Counted from the stretch's first letter, positions 43,057 through 52,599 are shown. The stretch: 64,000 nucleotides of DNA from Geobacillus thermoleovorans (GCF_001610955.1 NZ_CP014335.1:599001-663000), one strand, 5' to 3'. Numbers and translations: made by a program. Notes: generated from the sequence alone by a model not told the origin.

Positions 43057-43959
43057 ATGAAACTGATCACCGCACTTTTCGATGGAGAAACATTTGTTGG
43101 AGCCGTGCCGCAAGGAGACGACCGGGCGGTTCATTTGCGCCGCGCCGAACGGGCGATGGATGGAACGGAGACGATGCCGACGACGATGGTTGAAGCGATT
43201 GCCCAAGGGGAGGAGTTTCTCGTACGGGCGCAAAAAGTGATTGACTGGGCGCTAGGCCATCCGACGCGGGAGTACGTTTATCGCCTCAACGATGTCCGTC
43301 TTTTGGCCCCGATCCCACGGCCGGCGAAAAACATTTTTTGCATCGGCAAAAACTATGTTGATCACGCGCTGGAGCTCGGCGGCGCCGATGTGCCGGAGCA
43401 TTTGATCGTCTTCACGAAAGCGCCGACAACGGTCATCGGTCATGAGGAAACGATTTTGCGCCATGCCGATGTCACTGATGAAATGGACTATGAAGGGGAG
43501 CTGGCGGTGGTCATCGGCAAACAAGGGCGGGCGATCCGCCGCGAAGACGCGCTTGATTACGTATTTGGATACACGATCATCAACGATGTGACAGCAAGAG
43601 ATTTGCAGGAGCGGCACCAACAATATTTTCTCGGCAAAAGCTTGGATACATTTTGCCCGATGGGGCCATGGATCGTGCCAAGCAAATTTGTGCCAAATCC
43701 AAACGATTTGCGCATCGAGACACGGGTCAACGGCGAAGTGCGCCAGCAAGCCAACACGAAACAATTGATTTTTTCCATTGAATCGATCATCGAGACGATC
43801 TCAAAAGGCATTACGCTTGAGCCGGGCGACATCATCGCTACAGGAACGCCGGCTGGAGTCGGCAAAGGGATGAACCCGCCGCGTTTTTTGCAGACGGGTG
43901 ATGTCATTGAGGTGACGGTGGAAGGCATCGGCATGTTGCGCAACAAAGTGGGAGAGTAA
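43057..43959 (+). CDS. yisK: YisK, FAH-family hydrolase/decarboxylase
   Basis: 300 residues. The C-terminal fumarylacetoacetate hydrolase domain (about residues 90-300) has the metal motif DYEGELAVVIGK and GYTIINDVTARDLQ, followed by KSLDTFCPMGPWIV and TGTPAGVGKG. B. subtilis YisK has been described as an oxaloacetate decarboxylase that also affects cell shape via Mbl. Start ATG 43057 (MKLITALFDG) follows AAGGGAGAGAGG. SigH and Spo0A-type sites upstream suggest stationary-phase expression. Terminator follows. Confidence 0.92.
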   Translation: MKLITALFDGETFVGAVPQGDDRAVHLRRAERAMDGTETMPTTMVEAIAQGEEFLVRAQKVIDWALGHPTREYVYRLNDVRLLAPIPRPAKNIFCIGKNYVDHALELGGADVPEHLIVFTKAPTTVIGHEETILRHADVTDEMDYEGELAVVIGKQGRAIRREDALDYVFGYTIINDVTARDLQERHQQYFLGKSLDTFCPMGPWIVPSKFVPNPNDLRIETRVNGEVRQQANTKQLIFSIESIIETISKGITLEPGDIIATGTPAGVGKGMNPPRFLQTGDVIEVTVEGIGMLRNKVGE

Positions 43960-43991
43960 ACGGCGAAAGTGAGGAAGCCCCCATTGATGTT

Positions 43992-44031
43992 CGAAAGGCG
44001 TCCTCTTGAAAGAAAGGGCGTCTTTCGTTTT
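43992..44031 (+). terminator. yisK terminator
   Basis: CGAAAGGCGTCC pairs with GGGCGTCTTTCG (two G-U pairs), followed by four Ts. Confidence 0.72.
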
Positions 44032-44039
44032 CGTGAAGT

Positions 44040-44069
44040 TTGTCAACCGTCCGCCCGCCGTGCTATGAT
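44040..44069 (+). promoter_or_regulatory. yisL promoter
   Basis: TTGTCA at 44040-44045, 18-base spacer, TATGAT at 44064-44069 with an extended TGC before it. Confidence 0.65.
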
Positions 44070-44100
44070 GGGAAGGAACAAGGAATGGTTGGAGGGATGG

Positions 44101-44457
44101 ATGTTGACGCATGCCCATATTACGAGCTGGCTCATCACGATTGTTTTGTTTTTCCTTGCGGTGTCGATGGAGCGGCAAGGGGCGGGCAAAGCCAAGATCG
44201 TGCAAATGGTGTTGCGGCTGTTTTACATTCTCACGATCGCGACGGGGGGGCTTTTGCTGCATAGCATTGCTTCGATATCCGCGCTTTATTGGCTAAAAGC
44301 GCTTGCCGGGCTGTGGGTGATCGGAGCGATGGAAATGGTTTTAGCAGCTGTAAAAAAAGGAAAAAGCGCGGCGGCAGGATGGACGCAATGGGTCATTGCC
44401 CTTGCGGTGACGCTGTTTCTTGGTTTGCTGCTGCCGCTTGGTTTTGACTTATTCTAA
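44101..44457 (+). CDS. yisL: YisL, DUF1516 membrane protein
   Basis: 118-residue membrane protein with four predicted helices, family UPF0344/DUF1516; the N-terminal MLTHAHITSWLITIVLFF and the LYWLKALAGLWVIGAMEM stretch identify it. Function unknown. ATG 44101 follows TTGGAGGGATGG; the upstream frame does not look coding. Confidence 0.92.
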   Translation: MLTHAHITSWLITIVLFFLAVSMERQGAGKAKIVQMVLRLFYILTIATGGLLLHSIASISALYWLKALAGLWVIGAMEMVLAAVKKGKSAAAGWTQWVIALAVTLFLGLLLPLGFDLF

Positions 44458-44461
44458 AGCG

Positions 44462-44494
44462 AAGCGGCAGCCTTCTATTGGTTGCCGCTTTTGT
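44462..44494 (+). terminator. yisL terminator
   Basis: AAGCGGCA pairs with TGCCGCTT, followed by TTGTTG. Confidence 0.7.
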
Positions 44495-44543
44495 TGAAGA
44501 TGAAAATATGGTATGGTAAAAGAAATATCATTTTTTGAATTTT

Positions 44544-44560
44544 CTGACCCGATTGGTCAG
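44544..44560. promoter_or_regulatory. operator-like inverted repeat before FIST-EAL gene
   Basis: CTGACC-N5-GGTCAG, perfect 6-bp arms, three bases before the GGAGGGGGG ribosome site. It could be a repressor site or an RNA hairpin near the start. Confidence 0.45.
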
Positions 44561-44582
44561 CGGAGGGGGGGCATGATCGTTT

Positions 44583-47426
44583 ATGCGTTGGTTCTGCTGC
44601 CGCCGCGCCGAGGAGCTGGATCATTTGCTCAGGGAGCATAGTTCTTCCTTGGATGAGCCGTTGTTTGTCCAAATCGCGGGCAATGATGAGGCAGCAGTGC
44701 GCCATGCGGCCGCCGCGTTAGCCCGTCGTTGGCCGCACGCCCATATGGTTGGGATGGCAGGACCGCTGCCAATGGCCGGGGAGGCGAATCTCGCTGTTGG
44801 CGTCGCGTCGATGACGTCTTCAACCGTTTCGTCGTTGGCGCTGCCAGCTGATGAGTTTGACCGCCCGGATGGATTGGCGGCGTTGATCGCGGAGGCGGTC
44901 GTTCGTCACGATACGACGTTGCTTTTGTTGTTTACGAATCACCGCTCGGCTTTGCCGCCCTTGCTTCGCCATTTGCCGCTTGCAAACGAACGAATGGTTA
45001 TCATCGGCTGCGCGCTTCCCGAGGGCAGCGTGTTATTTTCGCCCGACGGTCGGCTTGAGCGCGGAGGAATCGCCGTCTCTTTCAGTGGAACAGCGCTTCG
45101 CGGCCACTGTGCCGCACCGTTTTTATGGGAGCCGATTGGCTTGGCGTTTTCCATCACGAAAAGCCGCGATCAGCAGATTGACGAGCTAAACGGGCAAAAA
45201 GCGTCGAGCTATTTGGAACGGTATTTAGGAAAAGAGTTTATCGAACACCTTCCATTTTCTGGGATGGAATTTCCGTTTCTTATCGAACGGAACGGACGCG
45301 ATGTCTGCCTGCCGATTGTCGCTGTCAACCAGGATGGCTCGGTTGCCGTAAGGGGCCATGTCCATAACGGAGAAAAGGTGCGATTTGCTTATATTCATGC
45401 CGCGTCCCTTTACTGGAGCGCGCGTGATGTGGCGATGCAAACAGCCAAGCAACCAGCAGAAGGAATGCTGCTTTACTACAGTGCGGCGCTGAGTGGGTAT
45501 ACGCGCCCGCTGTTTGACGGTGTGGCTGCGGTGTTTGGACAGGCAGCGCTGTTTCCGGCCGTCGAGGTGTTGGTGAAAGATGCGTATACGGCGGTGCGGC
45601 CGGCCGCATTTGCGGCCATTTCGCTGGCGGAAACAGCGGCCTCGGCGGAGAGCGGCCTACTGTCACCGTGGTCATCGCCGCCAGAAGGGATGATGACATT
45701 GGCGCAGCTCATGTCAACATCGTCCCGCGACATGGAGCGGCTGCACGTCCGCCTGCAAATGTCGGAGCAACGCTACAAATCGTTGTTTGAGCATAACACG
45801 GACATTGTCTATTCCACAGATTTGCACGGCCGTTTGACAAGCGTCAACCCTGCTTTTGAGCAAGTGCTCGGTTACAAGAAAGAAGAGATTTTGTATACGA
45901 ATTCGCTCAAGTATATTCATCCGAATGATATTCCCCGCGTCACCCGCTATTTTTACCGAGCGCTGCGGGGGAATATCCAAACGTATAACTTGGAAATTCC
46001 GACGAAGTCGGGAGAACGGCTTTTGTTTCAAATGAAAAACATTCCCATCATTGTGGATGGCAAAAAGGTCGGCATTTACGGAATCGGACGCAACATTACC
46101 GAGCAAAAAAAGGCGGAAGAGAAAATCTCTTATTTAGCATATTACGACATCGATACGAACTTGCCCAACCGGACAAAGTGGATGGAATTGTTTTCCGAAC
46201 AGCTGGACAAAGCCAAGCAGAAGCGACGAAAGATGGCAGTTGCTTTGATCGATTTGGACCGGTTTAAATGGATTAACGACAGCGTCGGCCATTACGCCGG
46301 AGATGACATTTTGCGCCAGCTTGTCGAGCGCATTCGCCGCGTCTTGCCGCCTAGTGCGGAGCTTGGCCGATTTCATGGCGACAAGTTTTGTTTGCTTTTT
46401 CCGCTCAAAACAGAGGTCCAGGCGGCGACGGAAGCGGCGCTCCGCATCGTGCGCGAAGTGGCGCGGCCGATTGTGTACGATGGAAAGGAATTTTTCGTTA
46501 CAGCAAGCGTTGGTCTAGCGATGTTTCCAGATGACGGAGAGGACGAACATGCGCTCCTTAGGCACGCCGATATGGCTGTCAACATGGCTAAAAAAGGCGG
46601 CGGCAACCGAGTGGAGCGCTACTGCGCGCAAATGAACGAAGAAGCAATGCACCGATTGGAAATGGGCGGACATTTGCGCAGGGCGATCGAAGAGAATGAA
46701 TTATTTCTTTGCTACCAACCAATTGTAGACGTACATACGGGTGCGGTGAAGGCGACGGAGGCGCTGATTCGCTGGCGCCACCCGAAGCTTGGGCTTGTGC
46801 GGCCGGATGAATTCATCCCTTTGGCGGAAGAGACCGGGTTGATTCATGAGATTGGGCGCTGGGTGCTGAAAACCGCCTGCAGACAGACGAAACAATGGCA
46901 GGAAATGACAGGAAATAACCGGCTTTCCATTTTTGTCAACGTCTCCCCTGTCCAGTTTCAACACGAGCGGTTTGTAGACAATGTAAAACAAGCGCTTAAG
47001 CAGTCACGTTTGTCTCCGTCCTGTTTGCATCTCGAATTGACCGAACATTCGATGCTCCGTTATCTGTCCAGCACGATGCGGACAATGGACGAGTTGAGGA
47101 AGCTTGGCGTCGGCATCGCCGTCGATGATTTCGGCAGCGGATATTCCTCGTTCCATTATTTAAAGCGGTTGCCAGCGACAATATTGAAAATTGACCGTGC
47201 CTTTATTGAACAATTGCATGCCAACGCTTCCGATGAGGCCATTGTCAAGGCGATGATTACGATGGGACACGGGTTGGGGCTTGAGACGATCGCCGAAGGG
47301 GTGGAAACGCCGGAACAGCTCAACCGGCTTCGCGATTTGCAATGCACGTATGCGCAAGGATACGTGTTTTGTCCGCCGCTTCTCGCTGAAGAAGTGATGC
47401 AGTATGTGACGGAAAAGCAAAAGTGA
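44583..47426 (+). CDS. FIST-PAS-GGDEF-EAL c-di-GMP phosphodiesterase
   Basis: A 947-residue cytosolic signalling protein with no transmembrane helix. Order: FIST N (about 20-205) and FIST C (about 215-350; includes SRDQQIDELNGQKASSYLERYLG), a small-ligand sensor module; PAS (about 393-510, YKSLFEHNTDIVYSTD); GGDEF (about 515-680) with the signature degraded to HGDKF near residue 598; EAL (about 700-940). EAL catalytic parts are all seen: TEALIRW, FVNVSPVQFQ, LELTEHS, DDFGSGYSS, ILKIDRAF, TIAEGVET. So it probably breaks down c-di-GMP, with the GGDEF as a regulatory GTP-binding part. ATG 44583 lies about 12 bases after GGAGGGGGG. No ligand can be named. Confidence 0.88.
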   Translation: MRWFCCRRAEELDHLLREHSSSLDEPLFVQIAGNDEAAVRHAAAALARRWPHAHMVGMAGPLPMAGEANLAVGVASMTSSTVSSLALPADEFDRPDGLAALIAEAVVRHDTTLLLLFTNHRSALPPLLRHLPLANERMVIIGCALPEGSVLFSPDGRLERGGIAVSFSGTALRGHCAAPFLWEPIGLAFSITKSRDQQIDELNGQKASSYLERYLGKEFIEHLPFSGMEFPFLIERNGRDVCLPIVAVNQDGSVAVRGHVHNGEKVRFAYIHAASLYWSARDVAMQTAKQPAEGMLLYYSAALSGYTRPLFDGVAAVFGQAALFPAVEVLVKDAYTAVRPAAFAAISLAETAASAESGLLSPWSSPPEGMMTLAQLMSTSSRDMERLHVRLQMSEQRYKSLFEHNTDIVYSTDLHGRLTSVNPAFEQVLGYKKEEILYTNSLKYIHPNDIPRVTRYFYRALRGNIQTYNLEIPTKSGERLLFQMKNIPIIVDGKKVGIYGIGRNITEQKKAEEKISYLAYYDIDTNLPNRTKWMELFSEQLDKAKQKRRKMAVALIDLDRFKWINDSVGHYAGDDILRQLVERIRRVLPPSAELGRFHGDKFCLLFPLKTEVQAATEAALRIVREVARPIVYDGKEFFVTASVGLAMFPDDGEDEHALLRHADMAVNMAKKGGGNRVERYCAQMNEEAMHRLEMGGHLRRAIEENELFLCYQPIVDVHTGAVKATEALIRWRHPKLGLVRPDEFIPLAEETGLIHEIGRWVLKTACRQTKQWQEMTGNNRLSIFVNVSPVQFQHERFVDNVKQALKQSRLSPSCLHLELTEHSMLRYLSSTMRTMDELRKLGVGIAVDDFGSGYSSFHYLKRLPATILKIDRAFIEQLHANASDEAIVKAMITMGHGLGLETIAEGVETPEQLNRLRDLQCTYAQGYVFCPPLLAEEVMQYVTEKQK

Positions 47427-47468
47427 TCCCCCGCCCGCGTCGGTTGACAGCTGTCGCCCGTCGGCACT

Positions 47469-47509
47469 CCGCCTGAAGCAAAACGGCTGCTAGGCTTCGC
47501 TTCGGGCGG
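47469..47509. terminator. possible hairpin after FIST-EAL gene
   Basis: CCGCCTGAAGC pairs with GCTTCGGGCGG (one G-U), 19-base loop, no T-run. Between two convergent genes; a terminator role is only possible. Confidence 0.35.
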
Positions 47510-47579
47510 AAGGATGGCCGTTAAAAAAACATTGACAGCTCGCCGTTGGACTTCGACGACGTGAGGATCAACAGGCGAT

Positions 47580-48128
47580 TCAGCCGATTTGGGCGCAAAT
47601 GGCTCGCTCACCGCTGTTTAATGTGATTTCAAAACGGTCGCTTGACGCCCGTCCGCGCTCGTAATAATGGTGGATGCTTCCAATTTGTTCGGTGTTGTCA
47701 TAAATGATGAAATTCACGCCAGACGATTTGGCAAACAATAGGCCGTTGTAGCAATATAAGCAGTCATACAGCGAAAATCCGAGGCTGTTCAGCCATTGAA
47801 CAAACTGGAAAAAGGTTGAATCAGGAAGCGCGGCGAGCCATTGTTGATAGGCATAAGTCAGCCGTTTGCGGAAACGGATGCGATCGCCGTTTTCGAGGGG
47901 AAAGACGCCAAGATCCGTGGCGACCGCGCCCTGATCCTGCCATTGCCCGGACAGCCAATGTCCGCAGTGAAACCATTCGATGCCTTGCTCGGCAATTTCT
48001 TCTACTAAAGAGGCTTCCTCTTCTTCTTCGTCGAAGAAGATCCATTCATCGTTGACGAACTCCACTGTTCCATACACATACGCCCGCGGCTGTTCCACAA
48101 TGCATTGCAGCCGTTCCTCGATGTTCAA
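47580..48128 (-). CDS. yisN: DUF2777 family protein (YisN-like)
   Basis: 182 residues, acidic and soluble, with an N-terminal part like MNIEERLQCIVEQPRAYVYGTVEFVNDEWIFFDE and aromatic-rich C-terminal half. It agrees with YisN/DUF2777 in type and in position between yisL and asnO. The start is TTG 48128, about 10 bases after AAGGAGG; ATGs nearby are in other frames. No catalytic motif is seen; function unknown. Confidence 0.78.
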   Translation of the reverse strand: MNIEERLQCIVEQPRAYVYGTVEFVNDEWIFFDEEEEEASLVEEIAEQGIEWFHCGHWLSGQWQDQGAVATDLGVFPLENGDRIRFRKRLTYAYQQWLAALPDSTFFQFVQWLNSLGFSLYDCLYCYNGLLFAKSSGVNFIIYDNTEQIGSIHHYYERGRASSDRFEITLNSGERAICAQIG

Positions 48129-48371
48129 TATCTCTCATCCTCCTTGTACTCCTCTATTTTTCCATTTTTTTGCTGATTTATTCATGCGGCGACCGACGTC
48201 GGACAATTCATCGAAATGACGGGGGGTGCATAAAATGGAATCATGCCGACGTGGAGAACCATCGTGAATCAAAGGAGCGATCGCTGGAAACGATCGTGAA
48301 AAAAGAACGGACGAAATGATGGAAACGGGTGAGAACTTGCCATCTTTGATAAAAAGAAAGGATTGGTTTGT

Positions 48372-50219
48372 ATGTGTGGCATTACTGGCTGGGTCCATTT
48401 CGGGCGCAATTTGCGCCGCGAGCGGACGGTCATTGACAGCATGACAGAGACGCTCGCCAAACGTGGACCGGATGATACAAATACGTGGCTGGACACTCAT
48501 GTCGCCTTCGGCCATAAACGGCTTGTCGTCGTGGATCCGGCTGGCGGCAAACAACCGATGGTCCGGCAAAAAAACGGACATCGTTATACGATCGTCTATA
48601 ACGGCGAGCTGTATAATACGGAAGACATTCGCAAGGAACTGTTGCGCCAAGGCTATCGATTTGATGGTCATTCCGATACAGAAGTGTTGCTTGCCGCATA
48701 TATGGAATGGAAGGAGAAATGCGTCGATTGGCTCAACGGCATTTTTGCCTTCGCCGTTTGGGATGGGGAGCGCGAGCTGTTATTTATGGCGCGCGACCGT
48801 CTCGGAGTAAAACCTTTGTTTTATCGAGAAGATGGCGGGGGGCTGCTGTTCGGCTCGGAAGTGAAAGCCATTTTGGCCCATCCCGATGTAAAGGCAGAAG
48901 TCAATTATGAAGGACTCGCCGAAGTGTTCGGCCTCGGACCGTCGCGCACACCGGGGCACGGTGTGTTTGACGGCATTCGAGAGCTGCGCCCGGCACATGC
49001 GCTCACGTTCTCTCGCAGCGGGCTTCGCATTTGGCGGTATTGGAATGTCGAAAGCGACGTCCACCGCGATTCGTTCGAGGAAACGGTCGAAAAGCTGCGC
49101 TTTCTATTGACGGATGCGGTCACGCGCCAACTCGTTTCCGATGTGCCGGTCTGCACATTTCTATCCGGTGGAGTCGATTCAAGCGCCATTACAGGGATTG
49201 CCGCCAATGCTTTCGCGGCAGATGGAAAAGGGCCGCTGCACACCTACTCGATCGATTATGAAGGAAACGACCAGTATTTCAAAGCCAACGATTTTCAACC
49301 AAACACGGATGCGCCATTTATCGAACAGGTGTCAAACAAATTTCAAACGGTTCATCATCGCTGCGTGATCACGCAAGAAGAACTGTTCCGCCATTTGCAT
49401 GAAGCCGTCATCGTCCGCGACGTTCCGGGCATGGCCGATGTCGATTCTTCGCTTCTTTGGTTTTGCAAACAAATTCGCAAACGGTTTGTCGTCAGCTTAT
49501 CAGGGGAGTGCGCCGATGAAATTTTCGGCGGCTATCCATGGTTTCATCGGCCGGACGATTTGTCTCGGAAAGGATTTCCGTGGATGCGTTCGGTCGACGC
49601 GCGCATGGGTCTATTAAAAGATGAGTGGCGGCAAAAGCTTCGCCTTGACGACTATGTGCAAATGCGTTATGAACAAACGCTTGCTGAAGTGCCGCGTCTC
49701 GAGGGGGAAAGCGCCGAGGAGGCGAAGCGGCGTGAGCTGTTTTACTTAAATATGATTTGGTTTATGACGACACTGCTTGACCGGAAAGACCGGATGAGCA
49801 TGGGAGCAAGCTTGGAAGTGCGTGTGCCGTTCGCTGACCATCGCATTGTCGAATACGTTTGGAACATTCCGTGGGATATGAAAATGTACGGCGGCCGAGA
49901 AAAAGGCCTTTTGCGAAAAGCGCTCGAGGGCTTGCTTCCCGAAGAGGTGCTCTACCGGAAAAAAAGCCCATATCCGAAAACGCACCATCCTCTATATACG
50001 AAACTTGTCAAGCAATGGCTTGAGCAGTTGCTCTATGACCGCTCTTCGGTTTTGCACGAGTTTTTCGACCGGGAAAAATTGCTGGCGCTCATTGAAACAG
50101 AAGGGAAGTCGTTCCAAGTGCCGTGGTTTGGGCAGCTCATGACCGGTCCGCAGTTGCTCGCTTACCTTGGCCAAGTGCACGTTTGGTTTGATCATTACGG
50201 CATTCGCATTAAAGAATAA
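48372..50219 (+). CDS. asnO: glutamine-hydrolysing asparagine synthetase AsnO
   Basis: Makes asparagine from aspartate, glutamine and ATP in the cytosol. The N-terminal Ntn glutaminase begins MCGITGW, with Cys2 as nucleophile after Met removal; this fixes the start at ATG 48372, as TTG 48363 would hide it. The synthetase domain has the PP-loop FLSGGVDSSAI near residue 262. 615 residues, as in B. subtilis AsnO, which is linked to sporulation; the neighbourhood matches. A perfect terminator follows. Confidence 0.95.
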   Translation: MCGITGWVHFGRNLRRERTVIDSMTETLAKRGPDDTNTWLDTHVAFGHKRLVVVDPAGGKQPMVRQKNGHRYTIVYNGELYNTEDIRKELLRQGYRFDGHSDTEVLLAAYMEWKEKCVDWLNGIFAFAVWDGERELLFMARDRLGVKPLFYREDGGGLLFGSEVKAILAHPDVKAEVNYEGLAEVFGLGPSRTPGHGVFDGIRELRPAHALTFSRSGLRIWRYWNVESDVHRDSFEETVEKLRFLLTDAVTRQLVSDVPVCTFLSGGVDSSAITGIAANAFAADGKGPLHTYSIDYEGNDQYFKANDFQPNTDAPFIEQVSNKFQTVHHRCVITQEELFRHLHEAVIVRDVPGMADVDSSLLWFCKQIRKRFVVSLSGECADEIFGGYPWFHRPDDLSRKGFPWMRSVDARMGLLKDEWRQKLRLDDYVQMRYEQTLAEVPRLEGESAEEAKRRELFYLNMIWFMTTLLDRKDRMSMGASLEVRVPFADHRIVEYVWNIPWDMKMYGGREKGLLRKALEGLLPEEVLYRKKSPYPKTHHPLYTKLVKQWLEQLLYDRSSVLHEFFDREKLLALIETEGKSFQVPWFGQLMTGPQLLAYLGQVHVWFDHYGIRIKE

Positions 50220-50247
50220 GAGCTGCGCCTACGCGCAGCTCTTATTC
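50214..50247. terminator. bidirectional asnO/MATE terminator
   Basis: A 15-bp perfect stem, GAATAAGAGCTGCGC with loop CTAC, between convergent genes. It includes the last codons of asnO. Confidence 0.8.
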
Positions 50248-50259
50248 GATTTGGTGGCG

Positions 50260-51612
50260 CTACGCCATTTTTGCTTGTGGCACCATCGTTTTTTTCATCC
50301 AGACGCCCGACCGCCAGCGCCAAAGCATCAACAGTCCGCGCAGCCATTCGTCGGCGATGAACGACAGCCAAATGCCGACGAGGCCAAATCCGAGGGTGAT
50401 GCCAAATACGTAAGCAATGGTCACGCCGACGCCCCACATCGACAAAATGCCCATATAGACAGGGAATTGCACATCGCCAGCGGCACGAAGCGAGCTGATA
50501 ATCACTAAATTAAATGAGCGCCCCGGTTCAAGGATGATCGTTAACAGCAACAGTTTGCGGCCAAGAACAATCATTGAGCGGTCATCGGTAAAGAGCGACA
50601 GCAACGGTTCGGCAAACCAATAGGCGGCTGCGGCCAGCAGCACTGAGATGACGATGGCGCTGTACAAACTTTTCAAGCAGCGGGCGTAGGCTTCCTCGTA
50701 TCGCCCGGCCCCGACGAAGTGGCCGACGAGAATTTGCGTTCCTTGGCTGACGGCGATGCCGAATAAAAACACAAACATCATAATGTTTTGCGTGTATACA
50801 CGGACGGTCAATGCCTCAGCGCCAAGCCATGTAATGAAATACGTAATGACCATTTGCGCCGTATTGTACGAAAGATGTTCCCCGGCTGCCGGAACACCGA
50901 TTTTCAGCAGTGAGCGCAAATAGTGAAATGGAAGGCGGCGAAACGCCCTTGGTGCGAGCGGAATGTTTGTTCGTTTGCGCAACAAAGCAAGAAGTGCGAG
51001 AAAGGCCATGCCACGGCTGGCGGCGGTCGATATAGCAGCCCCTTGGATGCCGAGGGCGGGCAGGCCAAACAAGCCAAAAATGAGGGCCGCGTTGCTGATG
51101 ACGTGCAAAACGTTCATGCCAACCGCCACATACATCGTGTCACGGGTGAAGCCATAGCTTTTCAAAATGGCACCGACCGTCATCATCAGGGCTTGGATGA
51201 ACAAAAATCCACCGACAATCGCCAAATAATGGGTTCCTTCATAGAGCAGCTCGGCGGGCAAATCCATCATTCGCAAAATCGGCTCGCTGAATGTGGCGAG
51301 AATGGCGCTTAACAACAATCCGAACAACAAATTGGCCACGAGGGATACAAGCGATACGTCAACGGCTTCTTGCTCTCGGCGGGCGCCTAAATATTGAGCA
51401 ACAAGCACTGCTGTCGCTAAAGCGACGAAGTTGAACAGCACGATCGTTAAAGCGATGATTTGGTTCGCCACCCCGACGGCAGCAACCGCGTGATCTGAAT
51501 ACTGGCTGAGCATCAGTGTATCGGCGTTGCCCATCACCATATAGAGCAGCGTTTCAATAAAAATTGGCCACGTCAAGGAAAACAGTGACCGCGTTTTGGC
51601 CTCACGGCTCAT
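50260..51612 (-). CDS. yisQ: MATE family efflux transporter (YisQ-like)
   Basis: 450-residue exporter with about 12 membrane helices in two halves, driven by Na+ or H+ gradients. Typical stretches are LTWPIFIETLLYMVMGNADTLMLSQ at the start and GAAISTAASRGMAFL. In B. subtilis yisQ lies after asnO and before yisR in the same way. ATG 51612 follows AAAGGAGTTGTC. Substrate unknown. Confidence 0.92.
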   Translation of the reverse strand: MSREAKTRSLFSLTWPIFIETLLYMVMGNADTLMLSQYSDHAVAAVGVANQIIALTIVLFNFVALATAVLVAQYLGARREQEAVDVSLVSLVANLLFGLLLSAILATFSEPILRMMDLPAELLYEGTHYLAIVGGFLFIQALMMTVGAILKSYGFTRDTMYVAVGMNVLHVISNAALIFGLFGLPALGIQGAAISTAASRGMAFLALLALLRKRTNIPLAPRAFRRLPFHYLRSLLKIGVPAAGEHLSYNTAQMVITYFITWLGAEALTVRVYTQNIMMFVFLFGIAVSQGTQILVGHFVGAGRYEEAYARCLKSLYSAIVISVLLAAAAYWFAEPLLSLFTDDRSMIVLGRKLLLLTIILEPGRSFNLVIISSLRAAGDVQFPVYMGILSMWGVGVTIAYVFGITLGFGLVGIWLSFIADEWLRGLLMLWRWRSGVWMKKTMVPQAKMA

Positions 51613-51738
51613 GTTGAGACAACTCCTTTTTCTTATTCCGACTTGAACGATATATTCAGTTTAGCTAGTTTGTTGCATAATGGAAAGAGAAAGAAGCGAT
51701 TTTGCTTGCACATTTCCGACAAAAGAGGGGAGAGGCCG

Positions 51739-52599
51739 ATGGATACGGTCACATTTTCCATGCCGCCGCTGCCGGTGTTCATCAAAGGGGCGGAAAGTGT
51801 GTTTTCAGCCGGAAAGCGACATGTTCGTCGAACGTTTTCGGTCTTCGATTTGCTTTATGTGAAACAAGGATGCTTATATATAACAGAAAACGGGCGCGAG
51901 TTTGCGGTTGGCAGTGGCCACTATTTGTTGTTGATCCCGGGGAGGGAGCATTACGGACACCGCCCATGCGAAGAACGGACGGAGCTGGTTTGGCTTCATT
52001 TTTTGCTGCCAGACTTTGCGGTCGTTTCCGATTGCGGTGTCAGCCGGCAGATAGTGATCGAAAAGGAGGCGACATACACCGAGCCGATCCAATACCGACT
52101 CTCCATCCGTCAATATGGCGAAGTAAAGCAGCGCGAGCGGGTGGAACAGCTGCTAAGTCAAATCGTGGAACAAAACATTCGGCGGGATATCGATCAGCCG
52201 CTCCGGCAGCTGCTGCTGTTCATCGAATTCCTTTGGCATTTGCAAAAACAAGAGCTTTCCGTCCCGAGCGCGTCTGAACAGATCAGCGCCGCGGTGGTTG
52301 CGTATATCGAGAAACATTTCAGCGAGCCCATTACACTGGACATGCTCGCGCAGGAGCTCCGATTCCACCCGGACTACATCACCCGCTGCATGCAAAAAAC
52401 GATGGGCATGGGATTTAGCCGCTACTTGGCGCATTATCGGCTGTCAAAGGCAAAGCAATGGTTGGCGGAGACGAACGAGACGATCGAGGCGATCGCCAAG
52501 CGGGTTGGCATTGACGATGGCGCCTACTTTTCGCGCCTGTTTAAAAAGGTGGAAGGAATCACGCCGACCGAATATCGGCGCATGGCGCGGCGCACCTGA
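51739..52599 (+). CDS. yisR: AraC family regulator (YisR-like)
   Basis: 286 residues: N-terminal cupin-like sensor (about 10-150, with HYLLLIPGREHYGHRP) and C-terminal pair of helix-turn-helix motifs (about 185-286; TLDMLAQELRFHPDYITRCMQ and TIEAIAKRVGIDDGAYFSRLFKK). ATG 51739 follows GAGGGGAGAGGCC; the longer frame upstream lacks a site. It is divergent from the MATE exporter, which it may regulate; in B. subtilis, too, the two are neighbours. Ligand unknown. Confidence 0.9.
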   Translation: MDTVTFSMPPLPVFIKGAESVFSAGKRHVRRTFSVFDLLYVKQGCLYITENGREFAVGSGHYLLLIPGREHYGHRPCEERTELVWLHFLLPDFAVVSDCGVSRQIVIEKEATYTEPIQYRLSIRQYGEVKQRERVEQLLSQIVEQNIRRDIDQPLRQLLLFIEFLWHLQKQELSVPSASEQISAAVVAYIEKHFSEPITLDMLAQELRFHPDYITRCMQKTMGMGFSRYLAHYRLSKAKQWLAETNETIEAIAKRVGIDDGAYFSRLFKKVEGITPTEYRRMARRT

